From Helicobacter cetorum (GTDB lineage Bacteria > Campylobacterota > Campylobacteria > Campylobacterales > DZAY01): DNA of 64,000 nt. Positions 44,919 through 53,951 of this stretch are shown here, in pieces. The notes under the pieces are model-generated. The model saw nothing but the letters and a program-made list of their open reading frames with translations, was not told where the DNA came from and did not search any database. The position numbers were made by a program, and so were the translations under genes. Position 1 is the stretch's first letter, and the number at the start of each line of letters is the position of its first letter. The stretch spans positions 1 through 64,000 of the forward strand of contig DZAY01000009.1 of the NCBI GenBank assembly GCA_022729735.1, read 5' to 3'.

Positions 44919-45152
44919 TTAATTTATTCCATAACAATTTTCACATTGATAATATTTTTTGCCATATTGACTGCTATAAAATCTATAAGTTTTACTTTTG
45001 CAATAGATACACTCTTCTTGATAAGTTAAACATTGTTTTCTATTTACTAACTTTGGAAAATAGTATTCAAACACATTAAATATTCTTTTTATTAATTTGC
45101 CATTTTCTAAATCATTTAAAGTTTTATTACTAAATAATCTATCTTTTTTCAT
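44919..45152 (-). CDS. small zinc-ribbon protein
   Basis: I do not recognise this 77-residue protein as a named family. Its last 30 residues form a zinc ribbon, CIYCKSKTYRFYSSQYGKKY followed by QCENC (CxxC...CxxC). The N-terminal half is basic and helical (LENGKLIKRIFNVFEYYF). It overlaps the preceding gene by 14 bases and precedes the SMEK gene. It may be a nucleic-acid-binding accessory of the system or a remnant of a larger protein. Confidence 0.55.
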   Translation of the reverse strand: MKKDRLFSNKTLNDLENGKLIKRIFNVFEYYFPKLVNRKQCLTYQEECIYCKSKTYRFYSSQYGKKYYQCENCYGIN

Positions 45153-45618
45153 ATCTCAATCCAATATCGCTTAATTTATAAACACCTTGATTAATTCTTT
45201 CAAAAAGTTTCATATTATCAGAATGAGTCGAATTAACTTCATGTTTATTTAATTCTCCCCTTATTGTTGCATTAAAATCTTTAGATTTAAATTTATTTTG
45301 TAGTTCATGACTAACTATATAACTGTTGCAATATTCATATATTGATGATAATTCAATCGGTTGATTATTTTTTGATTTTAAATTTTCAAGCTCCATTAAA
45401 GCTTCATAATCAGTAGTTTTAAAATCTAATCCAACAATAAATTCTATTTGTGAATTATTTTGAGTAAGTGAAAAATCTAAAGCTTTTTGAACTTTAGTAA
45501 TTCCACTTTTTTGTAAAAATGCAACTGCAATTCTAATTTGTTCAGCTTCCATCAATTCACTTTTAATTACATTTTCAAGTTGATAGTTTGTATTTGACAA
45601 AATTTGTATTTTAGTCAT
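45139..45618 (-). CDS. short PLD-like / winged-helix fusion protein
   Basis: Residues about 1-90 resemble the first half of a phospholipase-D-type nuclease domain of restriction or helicase proteins (EQIRIAVAFLQKSGITKVQK, QIEFIVGLDFKTTDYEALME). Residues about 95-155 resemble a HARE-HTH/restriction winged helix (NATIRGELNKHEVNSTHSDN, MKLFERINQGVYKLSDIGLR). The HKD catalytic motif of PLD nucleases is absent, so an internal deletion may have joined the two ends of a once larger protein. It is the first gene of the five-gene operon and could now be a regulator. Confidence 0.5.
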   Translation of the reverse strand: MTKIQILSNTNYQLENVIKSELMEAEQIRIAVAFLQKSGITKVQKALDFSLTQNNSQIEFIVGLDFKTTDYEALMELENLKSKNNQPIELSSIYEYCNSYIVSHELQNKFKSKDFNATIRGELNKHEVNSTHSDNMKLFERINQGVYKLSDIGLRYEKR

Positions 45619-45798
45619 TTTGTTTACCTAAATATCTTCTTTGATGAATTTTAATCAAAAATAACCTTTGTTTGAGTTACTTAAAAGAGTATGAAAAAAC
45701 TGTTAGTAATTTTATCAAGTTTATTCATGATTTTAAAGAGTTTTGTTATTAATTTTATAATATTGAAGTTTTAAAGAGTAGTATAAAGACAAGAACGA
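45619..45798. other. intergenic region between the conflict operon and pyk
   Basis: This gap holds the promoter region of the minus-strand five-gene operon. A 27-residue plus-strand frame at 45691-45774 begins like a signal peptide (MKKLLVILSSLFMI) with only a weak ribosome site; I do not call it a gene. No other structure was seen. Confidence 0.3.
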
Positions 45799-45818
45799 GA
45801 AAAAACTTCTAACGAAGT
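45799..45818 (-). terminator. intrinsic terminator after pyk
   Basis: On the minus strand ACTTC and GAAGT (45818-45805) pair around a four-base loop, followed by six T. The stem can be lengthened by pairing GAGAAA in the pyk 3' end with TTTCTC. It ends the long hydrogenase-glgP-pyk run. Confidence 0.65.
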
Positions 45819-47255
45819 CTATTTCTCATAATTTTTTTTGATGTATTCTAAACTATTTCCATCAATTGTTCTAATCATATTTGTGCTTCCACCTTTTCCA
45901 CTTGGATAGCCAACAGTTAAAACATATCGCTCATTAGCATTTATAATATTTGAATTTTCAGCTTTTACCAAAAACTCATAAGTCATCTCATCACTATTTT
46001 CATAATGTTTCAATACATAAAGAGGGATAATTCCAAAGACTATTTGAAGTTTTCGAAGTGTGCTTAAGTTATCAGAATTTACATAAATTTTAGATTTTGG
46101 TCTAAATTTTGCAACATGTTTTGCACTACTTCCACTCTCACTAAAAACTATCATAGCAGCAGCTTCTATATCTTGAGCAAGTTGTGTTGCACTTGCAGCA
46201 ATAGCATGGTCTCTGATGTGAGCTGTTGCCAAATCTTTATAATATGGATAAATTGTTTCAACTTCTAAAGCAGTTTTTACAAGCATTGAAACAGCTTCGA
46301 TTGGATATTTACCAACTGTGGTTTCATCAGACAACATTACAGCATCACTTCCATCTAAAATTGCATTTGCAATATCGCTAACTTCTGCTCTTGTTGGGAA
46401 TGGTGAGTGTATCATTGATGTTAGCATTTGAGTTGCAGTAATTACAGGTAACCCTTTTTCATTTGCTTTTTTTATAATCATCTTTTGAATTACAGGCACT
46501 TTTTCAACCCCAACTTCAACTCCTAAATCACCTCTTGCTACCATAATACCATCTACAACTTCCAATATTTCATCGTAGTTATTTATCGCTTCGTTTTTCT
46601 CAATTTTTGCAAAAACTGGAATATTTCCACCAGCTTCTTTGATGATTCTTTTAGCTTCTAAAATATCGTTTTTATCTCTAACAAACGAAATTGCCATCAA
46701 ATCAACACCAATTTTTACACCAAACTCAATATCTCTTCTATCTTTTTCAGTAATTGAGCTTAGTGGAATTTTAGTCATTGGAAAATTTACACCTTTTTTT
46801 GATGAAATTTCTCCACCAACTAAAACTTTTGTTACAACTCTGTCTTCCAAAGTTTCTAATACTTGCACTCTAACTGTTCCATCAGCTAAATATATCATAT
46901 CACCCACTTTTACACTTTCTAAAATGTGTGGGTGATTTATACAAACCTTTTTATCTTTTCCAATTAATTGGCAAGTTTTCATAAACTCTAAATTGTCATC
47001 GTTACTAAGCTCCATAACTCCATCAACTTCACCGAGCCTAATTTTAGGGCCAGATATATCTTGTAAAATTGCGGTATATGTGCCAAGTTTGTTAGAAATT
47101 TCTCTAACTTTATCTAAATTTGCTTTGTGATATTCGTGTGTTGAATGCGAGAAGTTAAATCTAAACACATCAACACCAGCATTTATTAAACTCTCTAACT
47201 TTTCTAAAGAGTCACTTGAGGGTCCAACCGTTGCTACAATTTTTGTTTTTTTCAT
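45819..47255 (-). CDS. pyk: pyruvate kinase
   Basis: Pyk converts phosphoenolpyruvate and ADP to pyruvate and ATP. The 478-residue enzyme shows TKIVATVGPSSDSLEKL, VFRFNFSHSTHEYH, DISGPKIRLGEVDG, ISFVRDKND, VFAKIEKNEAINN with the catalytic Lys, GIMVARGDLGVEVG, ATQMLTSMIHSPFPTRAEV, and the C-terminal domain. It follows the phosphorylase gene by three bases, placing an ATP-forming glycolytic step in the same transcript as the hydrogenases. Confidence 0.97.
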   Translation of the reverse strand: MKKTKIVATVGPSSDSLEKLESLINAGVDVFRFNFSHSTHEYHKANLDKVREISNKLGTYTAILQDISGPKIRLGEVDGVMELSNDDNLEFMKTCQLIGKDKKVCINHPHILESVKVGDMIYLADGTVRVQVLETLEDRVVTKVLVGGEISSKKGVNFPMTKIPLSSITEKDRRDIEFGVKIGVDLMAISFVRDKNDILEAKRIIKEAGGNIPVFAKIEKNEAINNYDEILEVVDGIMVARGDLGVEVGVEKVPVIQKMIIKKANEKGLPVITATQMLTSMIHSPFPTRAEVSDIANAILDGSDAVMLSDETTVGKYPIEAVSMLVKTALEVETIYPYYKDLATAHIRDHAIAASATQLAQDIEAAAMIVFSESGSSAKHVAKFRPKSKIYVNSDNLSTLRKLQIVFGIIPLYVLKHYENSDEMTYEFLVKAENSNIINANERYVLTVGYPSGKGGSTNMIRTIDGNSLEYIKKNYEK

Positions 47256-47258
47256 AAA

Positions 47259-48923
47259 TTACCTCTCATAATTATAGAGTTTTTCATAATACTCATTTGC
47301 CATTCTACCACTATCAAATTGTGGAATAACATCATTCATTGAGTTTTTCATAATCTCAAGCCATTTTTTTGGTTGGTCATAATAGAGAGGAATGATTTTA
47401 TCTTCAAGCATATTTACTAAATTTCTATTGTCTTCTTCATCTTGAACCATTATATCTTTTTTAGAATCTTGATAGAATGTGAAACAGTTTTTACCATTTT
47501 GCTCAAACTCAACATGCCATCCATCATTAATTGATACATTAATAGCTCCATTCATCGCAGCACTCATACCACTTGTGCCACTTGCTTCTCTTGTAACTCG
47601 TGGATTATTTAGCCAAATATCTGCACCTTTTTTTAAATCTCCAGATAAACCAAGCTCATATCCAACTAAAATCGCACATCTTTTTAATCCTCGACTAACA
47701 TGCACTATCTCATTAAATAGATTTACTCCATTGTTATCTGCTGGATGTGGTTTTCCTGCCCAAATAATTTGAATAGGTTTTTCTTCTCTATTTACAAGTT
47801 CTAAGAACTTTTGGAAATCTCGCTTAATTAAGTTTGCTCTCTTATATTCTGCAAATCTTCTTGCCCAAACAATTGTCAAAACTTCTGGGTCAAATAGTTT
47901 GCCTGTTTGGTCTGCAACTATATCAAATAGTTTTCGCTTTAAATGTCTTTTTCTTGCTAAAAGTGCATAATCATCATGCTCATCTAAAGCATTTACTAAA
48001 GGTTTATCAGCCCAATATCTTCTATTTTGTGCATTTGTGATATGGATAATTGGTGCAATATCATCTAAATGTTGCCACATTTTTCGCGATACATTTCCAT
48101 GAATTTCTGAAACTGCATTTGCAATTTTTGAAGCTCGTAAAGCTGCAACTGTTAAAGAAAATCGTTCTCCCTCTCTAATTCCTGTTAAATCTTCAACATG
48201 TTTTGGTTGAAGTCCATTAAAAAATCCCATATTTGATAAAGTAGAATAGTCGTGTTCTTCATTTCCTGCTGCTTCTGGAGTGTGAGTTGTGAAAACTAAA
48301 CTATCTCTTACATCATTTCTATTAAACCCAAACTTTTCATACAGATAAAATGCTAATGGGATTGAATGCCCTTCATTCATATGATAAATATCTGTATCAA
48401 TTCCCAATTTATCCAAAATTTTAGCTCCACCAATTCCCAAAACTATTTCTTGAGCAATTCTTGTTTGCTCTTCTGCTTCATACAATTTGTGTGTGATTGT
48501 TCTTGATAAATACTCATTTTCTGGAATATCAGTAGTTAGTAAATACATTGGAGCTGTGCCAAAAATTTCTGGGTCAAGATAAAATACTTTTACAAATACA
48601 TCATGACCATTTATTTTAACACTTACAGTTACATCTAAATCTTTAAGAAATGAGTAGTTTTTTCTTCGATAGCTAACTCTCATTGTGCCATCTTCATTTC
48701 TACTTTGGTCATAATAACCATAAGTCCAAAGGATACCAACTCCAACAACATTTTGCTTTAATTCATATACACTTCTCATATGAGAACCACTTAAAAAGCC
48801 CAAACCACCTGAATAGATTTTCAATGCCTGATGTATTGCAAACTCCATAGAAAAGTATGCCACTTTTTTAGAATATTTCCCACCTACTGGGTCATATAAA
48901 CTCATATTAACTCGCTGTTTCAT
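47259..48923 (-). CDS. glgP: short alpha-glucan (glycogen) phosphorylase-like GT35 protein, PLP Lys replaced
   Basis: This 554-residue protein belongs to the glycogen/starch phosphorylase superfamily: VAYFSMEFAIHQALKIYSGG, HMNEGHSIPLAFYLYEKF, FTTHTPEAAGNEEHDY, VWARRFAEYKRANLI, IIWAGKPHPADN, and EASGTSGMSAAMNG. In characterised phosphorylases the last motif ends MK and that Lys holds pyridoxal phosphate; here it is Ser454 (codon at 47564-47562). Phosphorolysis is therefore uncertain and another glucosyl-transfer role is possible. AAGGAG precedes ATG 48923; the start overlaps echF by 17 bases. Confidence 0.82.
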   Translation of the reverse strand: MKQRVNMSLYDPVGGKYSKKVAYFSMEFAIHQALKIYSGGLGFLSGSHMRSVYELKQNVVGVGILWTYGYYDQSRNEDGTMRVSYRRKNYSFLKDLDVTVSVKINGHDVFVKVFYLDPEIFGTAPMYLLTTDIPENEYLSRTITHKLYEAEEQTRIAQEIVLGIGGAKILDKLGIDTDIYHMNEGHSIPLAFYLYEKFGFNRNDVRDSLVFTTHTPEAAGNEEHDYSTLSNMGFFNGLQPKHVEDLTGIREGERFSLTVAALRASKIANAVSEIHGNVSRKMWQHLDDIAPIIHITNAQNRRYWADKPLVNALDEHDDYALLARKRHLKRKLFDIVADQTGKLFDPEVLTIVWARRFAEYKRANLIKRDFQKFLELVNREEKPIQIIWAGKPHPADNNGVNLFNEIVHVSRGLKRCAILVGYELGLSGDLKKGADIWLNNPRVTREASGTSGMSAAMNGAINVSINDGWHVEFEQNGKNCFTFYQDSKKDIMVQDEEDNRNLVNMLEDKIIPLYYDQPKKWLEIMKNSMNDVIPQFDSGRMANEYYEKLYNYER

Positions 48924-49338
48924 TGCTCTCCTTTTTTTGTTGTTTTTTAGCTTCTAAATATTCCTCTTTGGATTTTTTTGCAAACTCTTGCAACTCAAAC
49001 CATGCCTCATTTACTCTATCCATCTTTGTTGCTGGTTTTACAACTTCACCTATTTGAGATAAAGCTGTTGCACTATCTGGACATGCTCTTACACACTCTC
49101 CACAATAGATACAAAGATAAGGATTGTAATTATACACTTTTGAGCCATCAATATTGTAAGTAAATATAATTGCACACGGAGGACATACATCTTCACATTT
49201 AAGACAATATATACATTTACTCTCTTCATATACTATAAGCCCTCTTGTATGCGAAATATCTTCTTTTTCAAAAGGATATTGTAGTGTATTTGGTTTTTTT
49301 AGTAAATTATTAAAAGGTTCTAATAAAGATTTAAACAT
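48907..49338 (-). CDS. echF: Ech-type hydrogenase ferredoxin-like subunit
   Basis: A 143-residue protein with two 4Fe-4S clusters (CIYCLKCEDVCPPC and CIYCGECVRACPDS) of the NuoI/EchF type, which passes electrons between ferredoxin and the small subunit. The C-terminus is charged and helical. ATG 49338 is chosen, with AAGGAG upstream; an earlier in-frame ATG lies inside the large-subunit gene. It is the sixth gene of an A-to-F ordered set and overlaps the phosphorylase gene. Confidence 0.87.
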   Translation of the reverse strand: MFKSLLEPFNNLLKKPNTLQYPFEKEDISHTRGLIVYEESKCIYCLKCEDVCPPCAIIFTYNIDGSKVYNYNPYLCIYCGECVRACPDSATALSQIGEVVKPATKMDRVNEAWFELQEFAKKSKEEYLEAKKQQKKESNETAS

Positions 49339-49348
49339 TTTGCTCTCC

Positions 49349-50425
49349 TTACTTCGCTGTGCAAGACATACAAGGGTCAAATGATGCCAAAATTGCTGGA
49401 GAATCTGCATAGTTTGAACCTTTGAAAATCTCAACCATTGATGGAATTAATGCAAAAGTTGGAGTTCTAATTTTTACTCTATCAAGATATTGCCCACCTA
49501 ATGCTCTTACATAATAAAATAGTTCTCCCCTTGGTGCTTCTACTCGAATGTATGCTTCACCTTTTGGACTACCTTTGACTTTTACCTGAATTTCACCCTC
49601 CGGCAAACCATCTAAAATATTTAATATCATTTTAAGAGAGTTTTTTATCTCTTTTAATCTTACAACATTTCTTGCAAATATATCTCCACCACTACTTGTA
49701 ATTAGCTCAAATCCAACTTCACTATATGGTAAATGGTTAGAAGTTCTAACATCAACTTTAAGTCCCGCAGCTCTTGCCATTGGTCCAACACAGTTATATT
49801 TTTTTGCTTGGGAAAGAGTTAAAACACCAACATTTTTATATTTCACACTCAAAGTGTAGTTTGTCAAAAACTCTTCTTCTATCGCTTCTACTTTGCCAAT
49901 AAACTCTTTTAGTTTATAACTAAGCTCTTTTGCAACTTCGCTATCTAAATCTCTATTAACTCCACCAATGCTAACATAATCAAACTGCACACGATTACCT
50001 GTAAGCTTGTCTTGAAATCGCATTATAAGCTCTCGCTCTTTCATAATTCTCATAAATAGAGCTTCATAACCTGCATTTTCTGCTGTATGAGCAAGACATA
50101 GTAGATGAGAGTGAATTCTATCAAGCTCAAAAATCATAATTCGTAAATATTTAATTCTGGTATTAAGCTCTAAATTCATAATCTGCTCAACTGCAAATGT
50201 ATAAGCTGAAGCATGAGTTATAGCACACAATCCACAAACTCTTGCAACTACATATCCAACTTGTTTAAATTTAAATTTATCTTCACAAGCTTTCTCAACT
50301 CCTCTATGCACATATCCTACATCAGCCCTAACATCTATGATTTTTTCATTTTCTGTTTCAAACACAAATCTAACTGGCTCTAAAAGGGCGATATGTTGTG
50401 AGCCTATTGGTATATCTAATCTCAT
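49349..50425 (-). CDS. echE: Ech-type [NiFe] hydrogenase large subunit
   Basis: The 358-residue protein is NuoD-like but keeps both nickel-binding pairs: RVCGLC (about 62-67) and DPCMSC near the end, so it is a real hydrogenase and not a complex I subunit. It ends three residues after the last Cys (TAK), so no C-terminal peptide needs removal, as known for CooH/EchE-type enzymes. The family couples H2 formation or uptake with ferredoxin to ion transport. It overlaps echD by four bases. Confidence 0.92.
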   Translation of the reverse strand: MRLDIPIGSQHIALLEPVRFVFETENEKIIDVRADVGYVHRGVEKACEDKFKFKQVGYVVARVCGLCAITHASAYTFAVEQIMNLELNTRIKYLRIMIFELDRIHSHLLCLAHTAENAGYEALFMRIMKERELIMRFQDKLTGNRVQFDYVSIGGVNRDLDSEVAKELSYKLKEFIGKVEAIEEEFLTNYTLSVKYKNVGVLTLSQAKKYNCVGPMARAAGLKVDVRTSNHLPYSEVGFELITSSGGDIFARNVVRLKEIKNSLKMILNILDGLPEGEIQVKVKGSPKGEAYIRVEAPRGELFYYVRALGGQYLDRVKIRTPTFALIPSMVEIFKGSNYADSPAILASFDPCMSCTAK

Positions 50426-50760
50426 TTGGCTTTCCTTAATGGAGTTTTTGGACTCTCCTCATCTAAAAACAATCCACCTTTTGCATTCTCAAATTTCACT
50501 CCCAAAAGGTCAAAATTTTCTTCTTCTGCAATGAAGCTTGATGGAATTAACTTTGTAATTGTTGGAACTTCTACATCATAATCTATTTTTAGAGTAAAAA
50601 TTGTAACCTCTTCATCACTATAATTGCTAAAAATATAGTCTAAAACTATTCCACTTTTGTCATCATATCCACTAATTGTTACAAAGTGATTTACATCTTC
50701 TTTGTAAAATTGTGAAATTTTATCGATTAACTCATCTAAATTTATCTTTATTTTAATCAT
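50422..50760 (-). CDS. echD: Ech-type hydrogenase NuoC-like subunit
   Basis: A 112-residue hydrophilic subunit of the NuoC/EchD kind (INLDELIDKISQFYKEDVNH, VPTITKLIPSSFIAEEENFD, LLGVKFENAKG). The segment with FIAEEENFDLLGV corresponds to the W..ERE..D..G region of NuoC. It is shorter than NuoC, as EchD proteins are. It overlaps its neighbours by four bases on both sides. Confidence 0.85.
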   Translation of the reverse strand: MIKIKINLDELIDKISQFYKEDVNHFVTISGYDDKSGIVLDYIFSNYSDEEVTIFTLKIDYDVEVPTITKLIPSSFIAEEENFDLLGVKFENAKGGLFLDEESPKTPLRKAK

Positions 50761-51272
50761 TCTTTTGCCTTTAAAAACTCTCTTCTATTCACAACACCAT
50801 CTTTTTCTTCAAGCTCATTAAATAGCTTAAATGGTTTTTCAATCTCTTTGCTCTTTTGCTCCAAAATTGCTAAAGCTTGCACAACTCCATCTATAATTTG
50901 CTCTGGTCTTGCAGCACATCCTCCCACATAAACATCAACAGGAATATATCTATCAACTCCAGCATAAGTGTTATACATTTCTCTAAATACTCCACCAGTG
51001 CAAGTGCAACTTCCAACTGCAATTACAACTTTTGGCTCTGGCATCATAGAATAGACATCTACAAGCTTTTGAGATGCCCTCTTAGTTACGGGACCTGTAA
51101 CTAAAAGAATATCAGACTGCTTTGGATTACCTTTATTAATTGCTCCAAATCGCTCAATATCAAATTTTGGAGCTAAACAAGCAAGAATTTCTATATCACA
51201 TCCATTGCAACTACCACAATTATAGTGCAAAATCCACGGTGATTTTTTTCTAAATTTTTTTAAAAACTCCAT
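50757..51272 (-). CDS. echC: Ech-type hydrogenase small subunit
   Basis: The 171-residue NuoB-like protein carries the proximal 4Fe-4S cluster ligands: CGSCNGCDIEILACLAP, VAVGSCTCTGGVF (here VIAVGSCTCTGG) and YVGGCAARPEQI. It docks to the large subunit and passes electrons from the active site. It lies four bases after echB and overlaps echD. Confidence 0.92.
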   Translation of the reverse strand: MEFLKKFRKKSPWILHYNCGSCNGCDIEILACLAPKFDIERFGAINKGNPKQSDILLVTGPVTKRASQKLVDVYSMMPEPKVVIAVGSCTCTGGVFREMYNTYAGVDRYIPVDVYVGGCAARPEQIIDGVVQALAILEQKSKEIEKPFKLFNELEEKDGVVNRREFLKAKE

Positions 51273-51275
51273 TTT

Positions 51276-52097
51276 TTATCCTACTAAAAAGATTAAATTT
51301 ATAACTGCTAAAGGGAGTGATACAAAATATACAAACTTTAACATTGATTGAAAATTCACCCTACTTGTAGCATTATCTATTAAATTTAAAAGCATAAATG
51401 TAAATACAGCTAAAATCGCTCCTAAAATGTAGTTATCTCCAGCAAATAGGAATATAAAGCTATAAACAAATAGATATTCAAGCCATTTAGCAGTATAAAG
51501 TGCTTCAAAAAATGCTCCAGAATACTCAATTTCAGCACCTCCAACAATCTCTTGATGAGCTTCTGCAACATCAAAAGGACTTTTTTTAAGCTTAATTGGT
51601 AAAACAGTTAGAAGTGAAATAAATATTAAAATCATTGAAAATAGTGGCACACCATCATAATTTATTACATTTCCTGCTTCAAAACTGCCCGTTACATAAT
51701 AAAATCCAATTGCAGATAAAACAAATATTGGTTCATAAGCTAAAAGTGATATTAACTCTCTATTTGCACCAATATATGAGAATGTAGATTTTACACTAAA
51801 ACCAGCGACAACTAAAATTACGGTTGAAAGCAAGTGAAAAAATATAACAATTAGTAAATCAGCTCCTAAAAATAGAAGTGCTAAGGCTACCCAACTTGCA
51901 ACAAAGTGCATAACTCCTAAAATAGCATGATATGAGTGAATTATAAAAATTCGCTTATCCATAAGTTTCAAAAAATCATAAAATGGTTGAAGTAAAGGGG
52001 GTCCAATTCTATTTTGCATCCTTGCTTTAATCACTCGTTCAACTCCATAAATCAATCCACCAAAAATAGGGGCAAGTAGTATCATTAAATATGTCAT
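51276..52097 (-). CDS. echB: Ech-type hydrogenase membrane subunit (NuoH-like)
   Basis: This 273-residue integral membrane protein has about eight helices and the NuoH hallmarks MQNRIGPPLLQPFYDFLKLM and FDVAEAHQEIVGGAEIEYSG. It connects the soluble hydrogenase module to the ion-translocating subunit. It shares one base with echA (TAATG-type coupling). Confidence 0.92.
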   Translation of the reverse strand: MTYLMILLAPIFGGLIYGVERVIKARMQNRIGPPLLQPFYDFLKLMDKRIFIIHSYHAILGVMHFVASWVALALLFLGADLLIVIFFHLLSTVILVVAGFSVKSTFSYIGANRELISLLAYEPIFVLSAIGFYYVTGSFEAGNVINYDGVPLFSMILIFISLLTVLPIKLKKSPFDVAEAHQEIVGGAEIEYSGAFFEALYTAKWLEYLFVYSFIFLFAGDNYILGAILAVFTFMLLNLIDNATSRVNFQSMLKFVYFVSLPLAVINLIFLVG

Positions 52098-53950
52098 TAG
52101 ATTGCTCCTAAAATTAAGATTACAAATAAGAAAAATGCTACTGCATTCAGTCTCTTATGATTTTTATTTGATAACTCAAAATAGTATAAACCAAAACTTA
52201 AATTTAGTCGCTCACCACAACTATACTCTCGCACTCTATCTACATTTTTAAACTTTACAAAATAGCTTAAAAGTGGAGCTAAAAATAGTAATAAAAATGC
52301 TAAAACGATTTGATAAAACTCTAAAGAGCTAAAATGAAAATATAAACTCCAATTTTTGGAGTAAATTTCTGCTTGAATATTAGTTAGCGAAGTTGCAATT
52401 GGAGCAATTAAATTTGCAATAATTGGAGCGATAAAAAATCCACCTAAAGCAATTAGTGCTACAAGAGTTCCTGTTGTCAATAGATAGTTTAACGGTAGCT
52501 TTTCTAATTTGAAACTATCTTCTAAATCTCCTTGTTTTTGCACGATTTTTGCACTAAATTTAAAATATAAAAGTGCTAAAACTACACTTCCTAAAATGAT
52601 TGTAATAATTGCAAATAGATTAAAAATATTATCTCGCAACACATTTGAATTAACCTCAATTGCCATCCATTTAGCAATAAATGCACCAAATGGTGGAAGA
52701 GTTATACTAATTAGACCAAAAAGCATAAAAAATGTTGTGAGTGGAGCTTTTGTAATTAGATTATCCATTTTTTCAATCTCTTTGAGATGAAATACTCGCT
52801 CCAAAACACCAGCTTCAAGAAATAGTAAAGCTTTTGAAACTCCGTGGAAAAATATCAAAGCCATAGATGCAATCAGTGCTAAATTTGTTCCAATTGAAGC
52901 TAAAAGTATCATAAGTCCCAAAAGTGCAATAGTTGAATAAGCAAACAACTCTTTTAACATTTTAGAGTTAAGTGCCAAAATTGAAGCAATTAAAAAGCTA
53001 AAACCACCAATTAAAAGCAGTGCTTTTGCTATAAAAGTGTTGCTAATTGCAGGTGAGAGTTTTAATATTAGAAATGGAGCAATTTTTACCATTGTTGCAC
53101 TATGAAGTATCGCACTAACTGGAGTTGGAGCAACCATTGCACCAAGTAACCAACTTTGAGCAGGAAATTGAGCTCCTTTTATTAGTGCTGAAAGACTAAG
53201 CAGTGCAAAAGGTAGAAGTGTTACATAATCTTTTATTTCCAAAACTTTATCAAAATATATAGAACTATAATAGAGTGAGAAAAAGATTAGTGCAAATAGA
53301 ATTGCAACTCCACCAATTTGATTTATCCATAAAGCTCTTAGGGCATTATTAGTTGATATTTCATCTTTTCTAAACCCAATTAAGATGTATGAAGCCAAAG
53401 TTGTTAGCTCAAATAGAAGAAAAAACCACTCAATATTATTAGCTGAAACTATTAAATTCATAACTGCTAAAAATATAAATAGAGTTGCAATAAAAAAGCT
53501 TTTTCGCTCTTCTGTTGTATCTTCATCTTCGATATATTTAAGCCCATAAATTACTATAACTCCACCAACAATATTTATCAAAACAAACATAAAGCTTGAC
53601 AATCTATCAATAATTAGATTTGAAACATTTTCTTCATGTGGTGCATTAAATAGTAAAAAAGTTAAGAGAATTAACTGAAAAATTGCTAAAGAGCCAACCA
53701 AAATATTTTCATGTTTTTTTGCCTCTTTTAAGAAAAATAGTAGCAAAACATAATCTAATGCTACAACTAAAAAGTTTAATCCACCTAAATCAAAGCTTAT
53801 ATTTGACTCAAAATTTATAAAAAGTTTTAGAGATGTGATTGAGAGAATAACAACTGTTGTAATTGTTAAAATTTTTTTCATCTCACCTTTTAAAAAGTAG
53901 CTACAAATACCAGCGATGATAGGTAGTATAAATAGAATTAAAGCTTCCAT
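52097..53950 (-). CDS. echA: Ech-type hydrogenase antiporter-like subunit (NuoL-like)
   Basis: The 617-residue, multi-helix protein is the ion-pumping subunit, of the NuoL/MrpA antiporter family. Conserved parts include WFFLLFELTTLASYILIGF with the key Glu in a helix, LIKGAQFPAQSWLLGAMVAP with the key Lys, TPVSAILHSATMVK, and FFHGVSKALLFLEAG. The C-terminal 100 residues are an extension ending near FYQIVLAFLLLFLAPLLS. It starts the ech gene set, two bases after hoxW. Confidence 0.92.
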   Translation of the reverse strand: MEALILFILPIIAGICSYFLKGEMKKILTITTVVILSITSLKLFINFESNISFDLGGLNFLVVALDYVLLLFFLKEAKKHENILVGSLAIFQLILLTFLLFNAPHEENVSNLIIDRLSSFMFVLINIVGGVIVIYGLKYIEDEDTTEERKSFFIATLFIFLAVMNLIVSANNIEWFFLLFELTTLASYILIGFRKDEISTNNALRALWINQIGGVAILFALIFFSLYYSSIYFDKVLEIKDYVTLLPFALLSLSALIKGAQFPAQSWLLGAMVAPTPVSAILHSATMVKIAPFLILKLSPAISNTFIAKALLLIGGFSFLIASILALNSKMLKELFAYSTIALLGLMILLASIGTNLALIASMALIFFHGVSKALLFLEAGVLERVFHLKEIEKMDNLITKAPLTTFFMLFGLISITLPPFGAFIAKWMAIEVNSNVLRDNIFNLFAIITIILGSVVLALLYFKFSAKIVQKQGDLEDSFKLEKLPLNYLLTTGTLVALIALGGFFIAPIIANLIAPIATSLTNIQAEIYSKNWSLYFHFSSLEFYQIVLAFLLLFLAPLLSYFVKFKNVDRVREYSCGERLNLSFGLYYFELSNKNHKRLNAVAFFLFVILILGAI

Positions 53951-53951
53951 T

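Noticed and set aside
45691-45774. 27-residue plus-strand peptide with a signal-like start (MKKLLVILSSLF)
   Set aside because: Ribosome site is weak and the frame is short; it may be a relic of a secreted-protein gene, not enough to call.
48907-53950. Respiratory complex I (nuo) operon
   Set aside because: The large subunit retains both nickel-binding Cys pairs, there are only six subunits in Ech order, and most nuo genes are missing.
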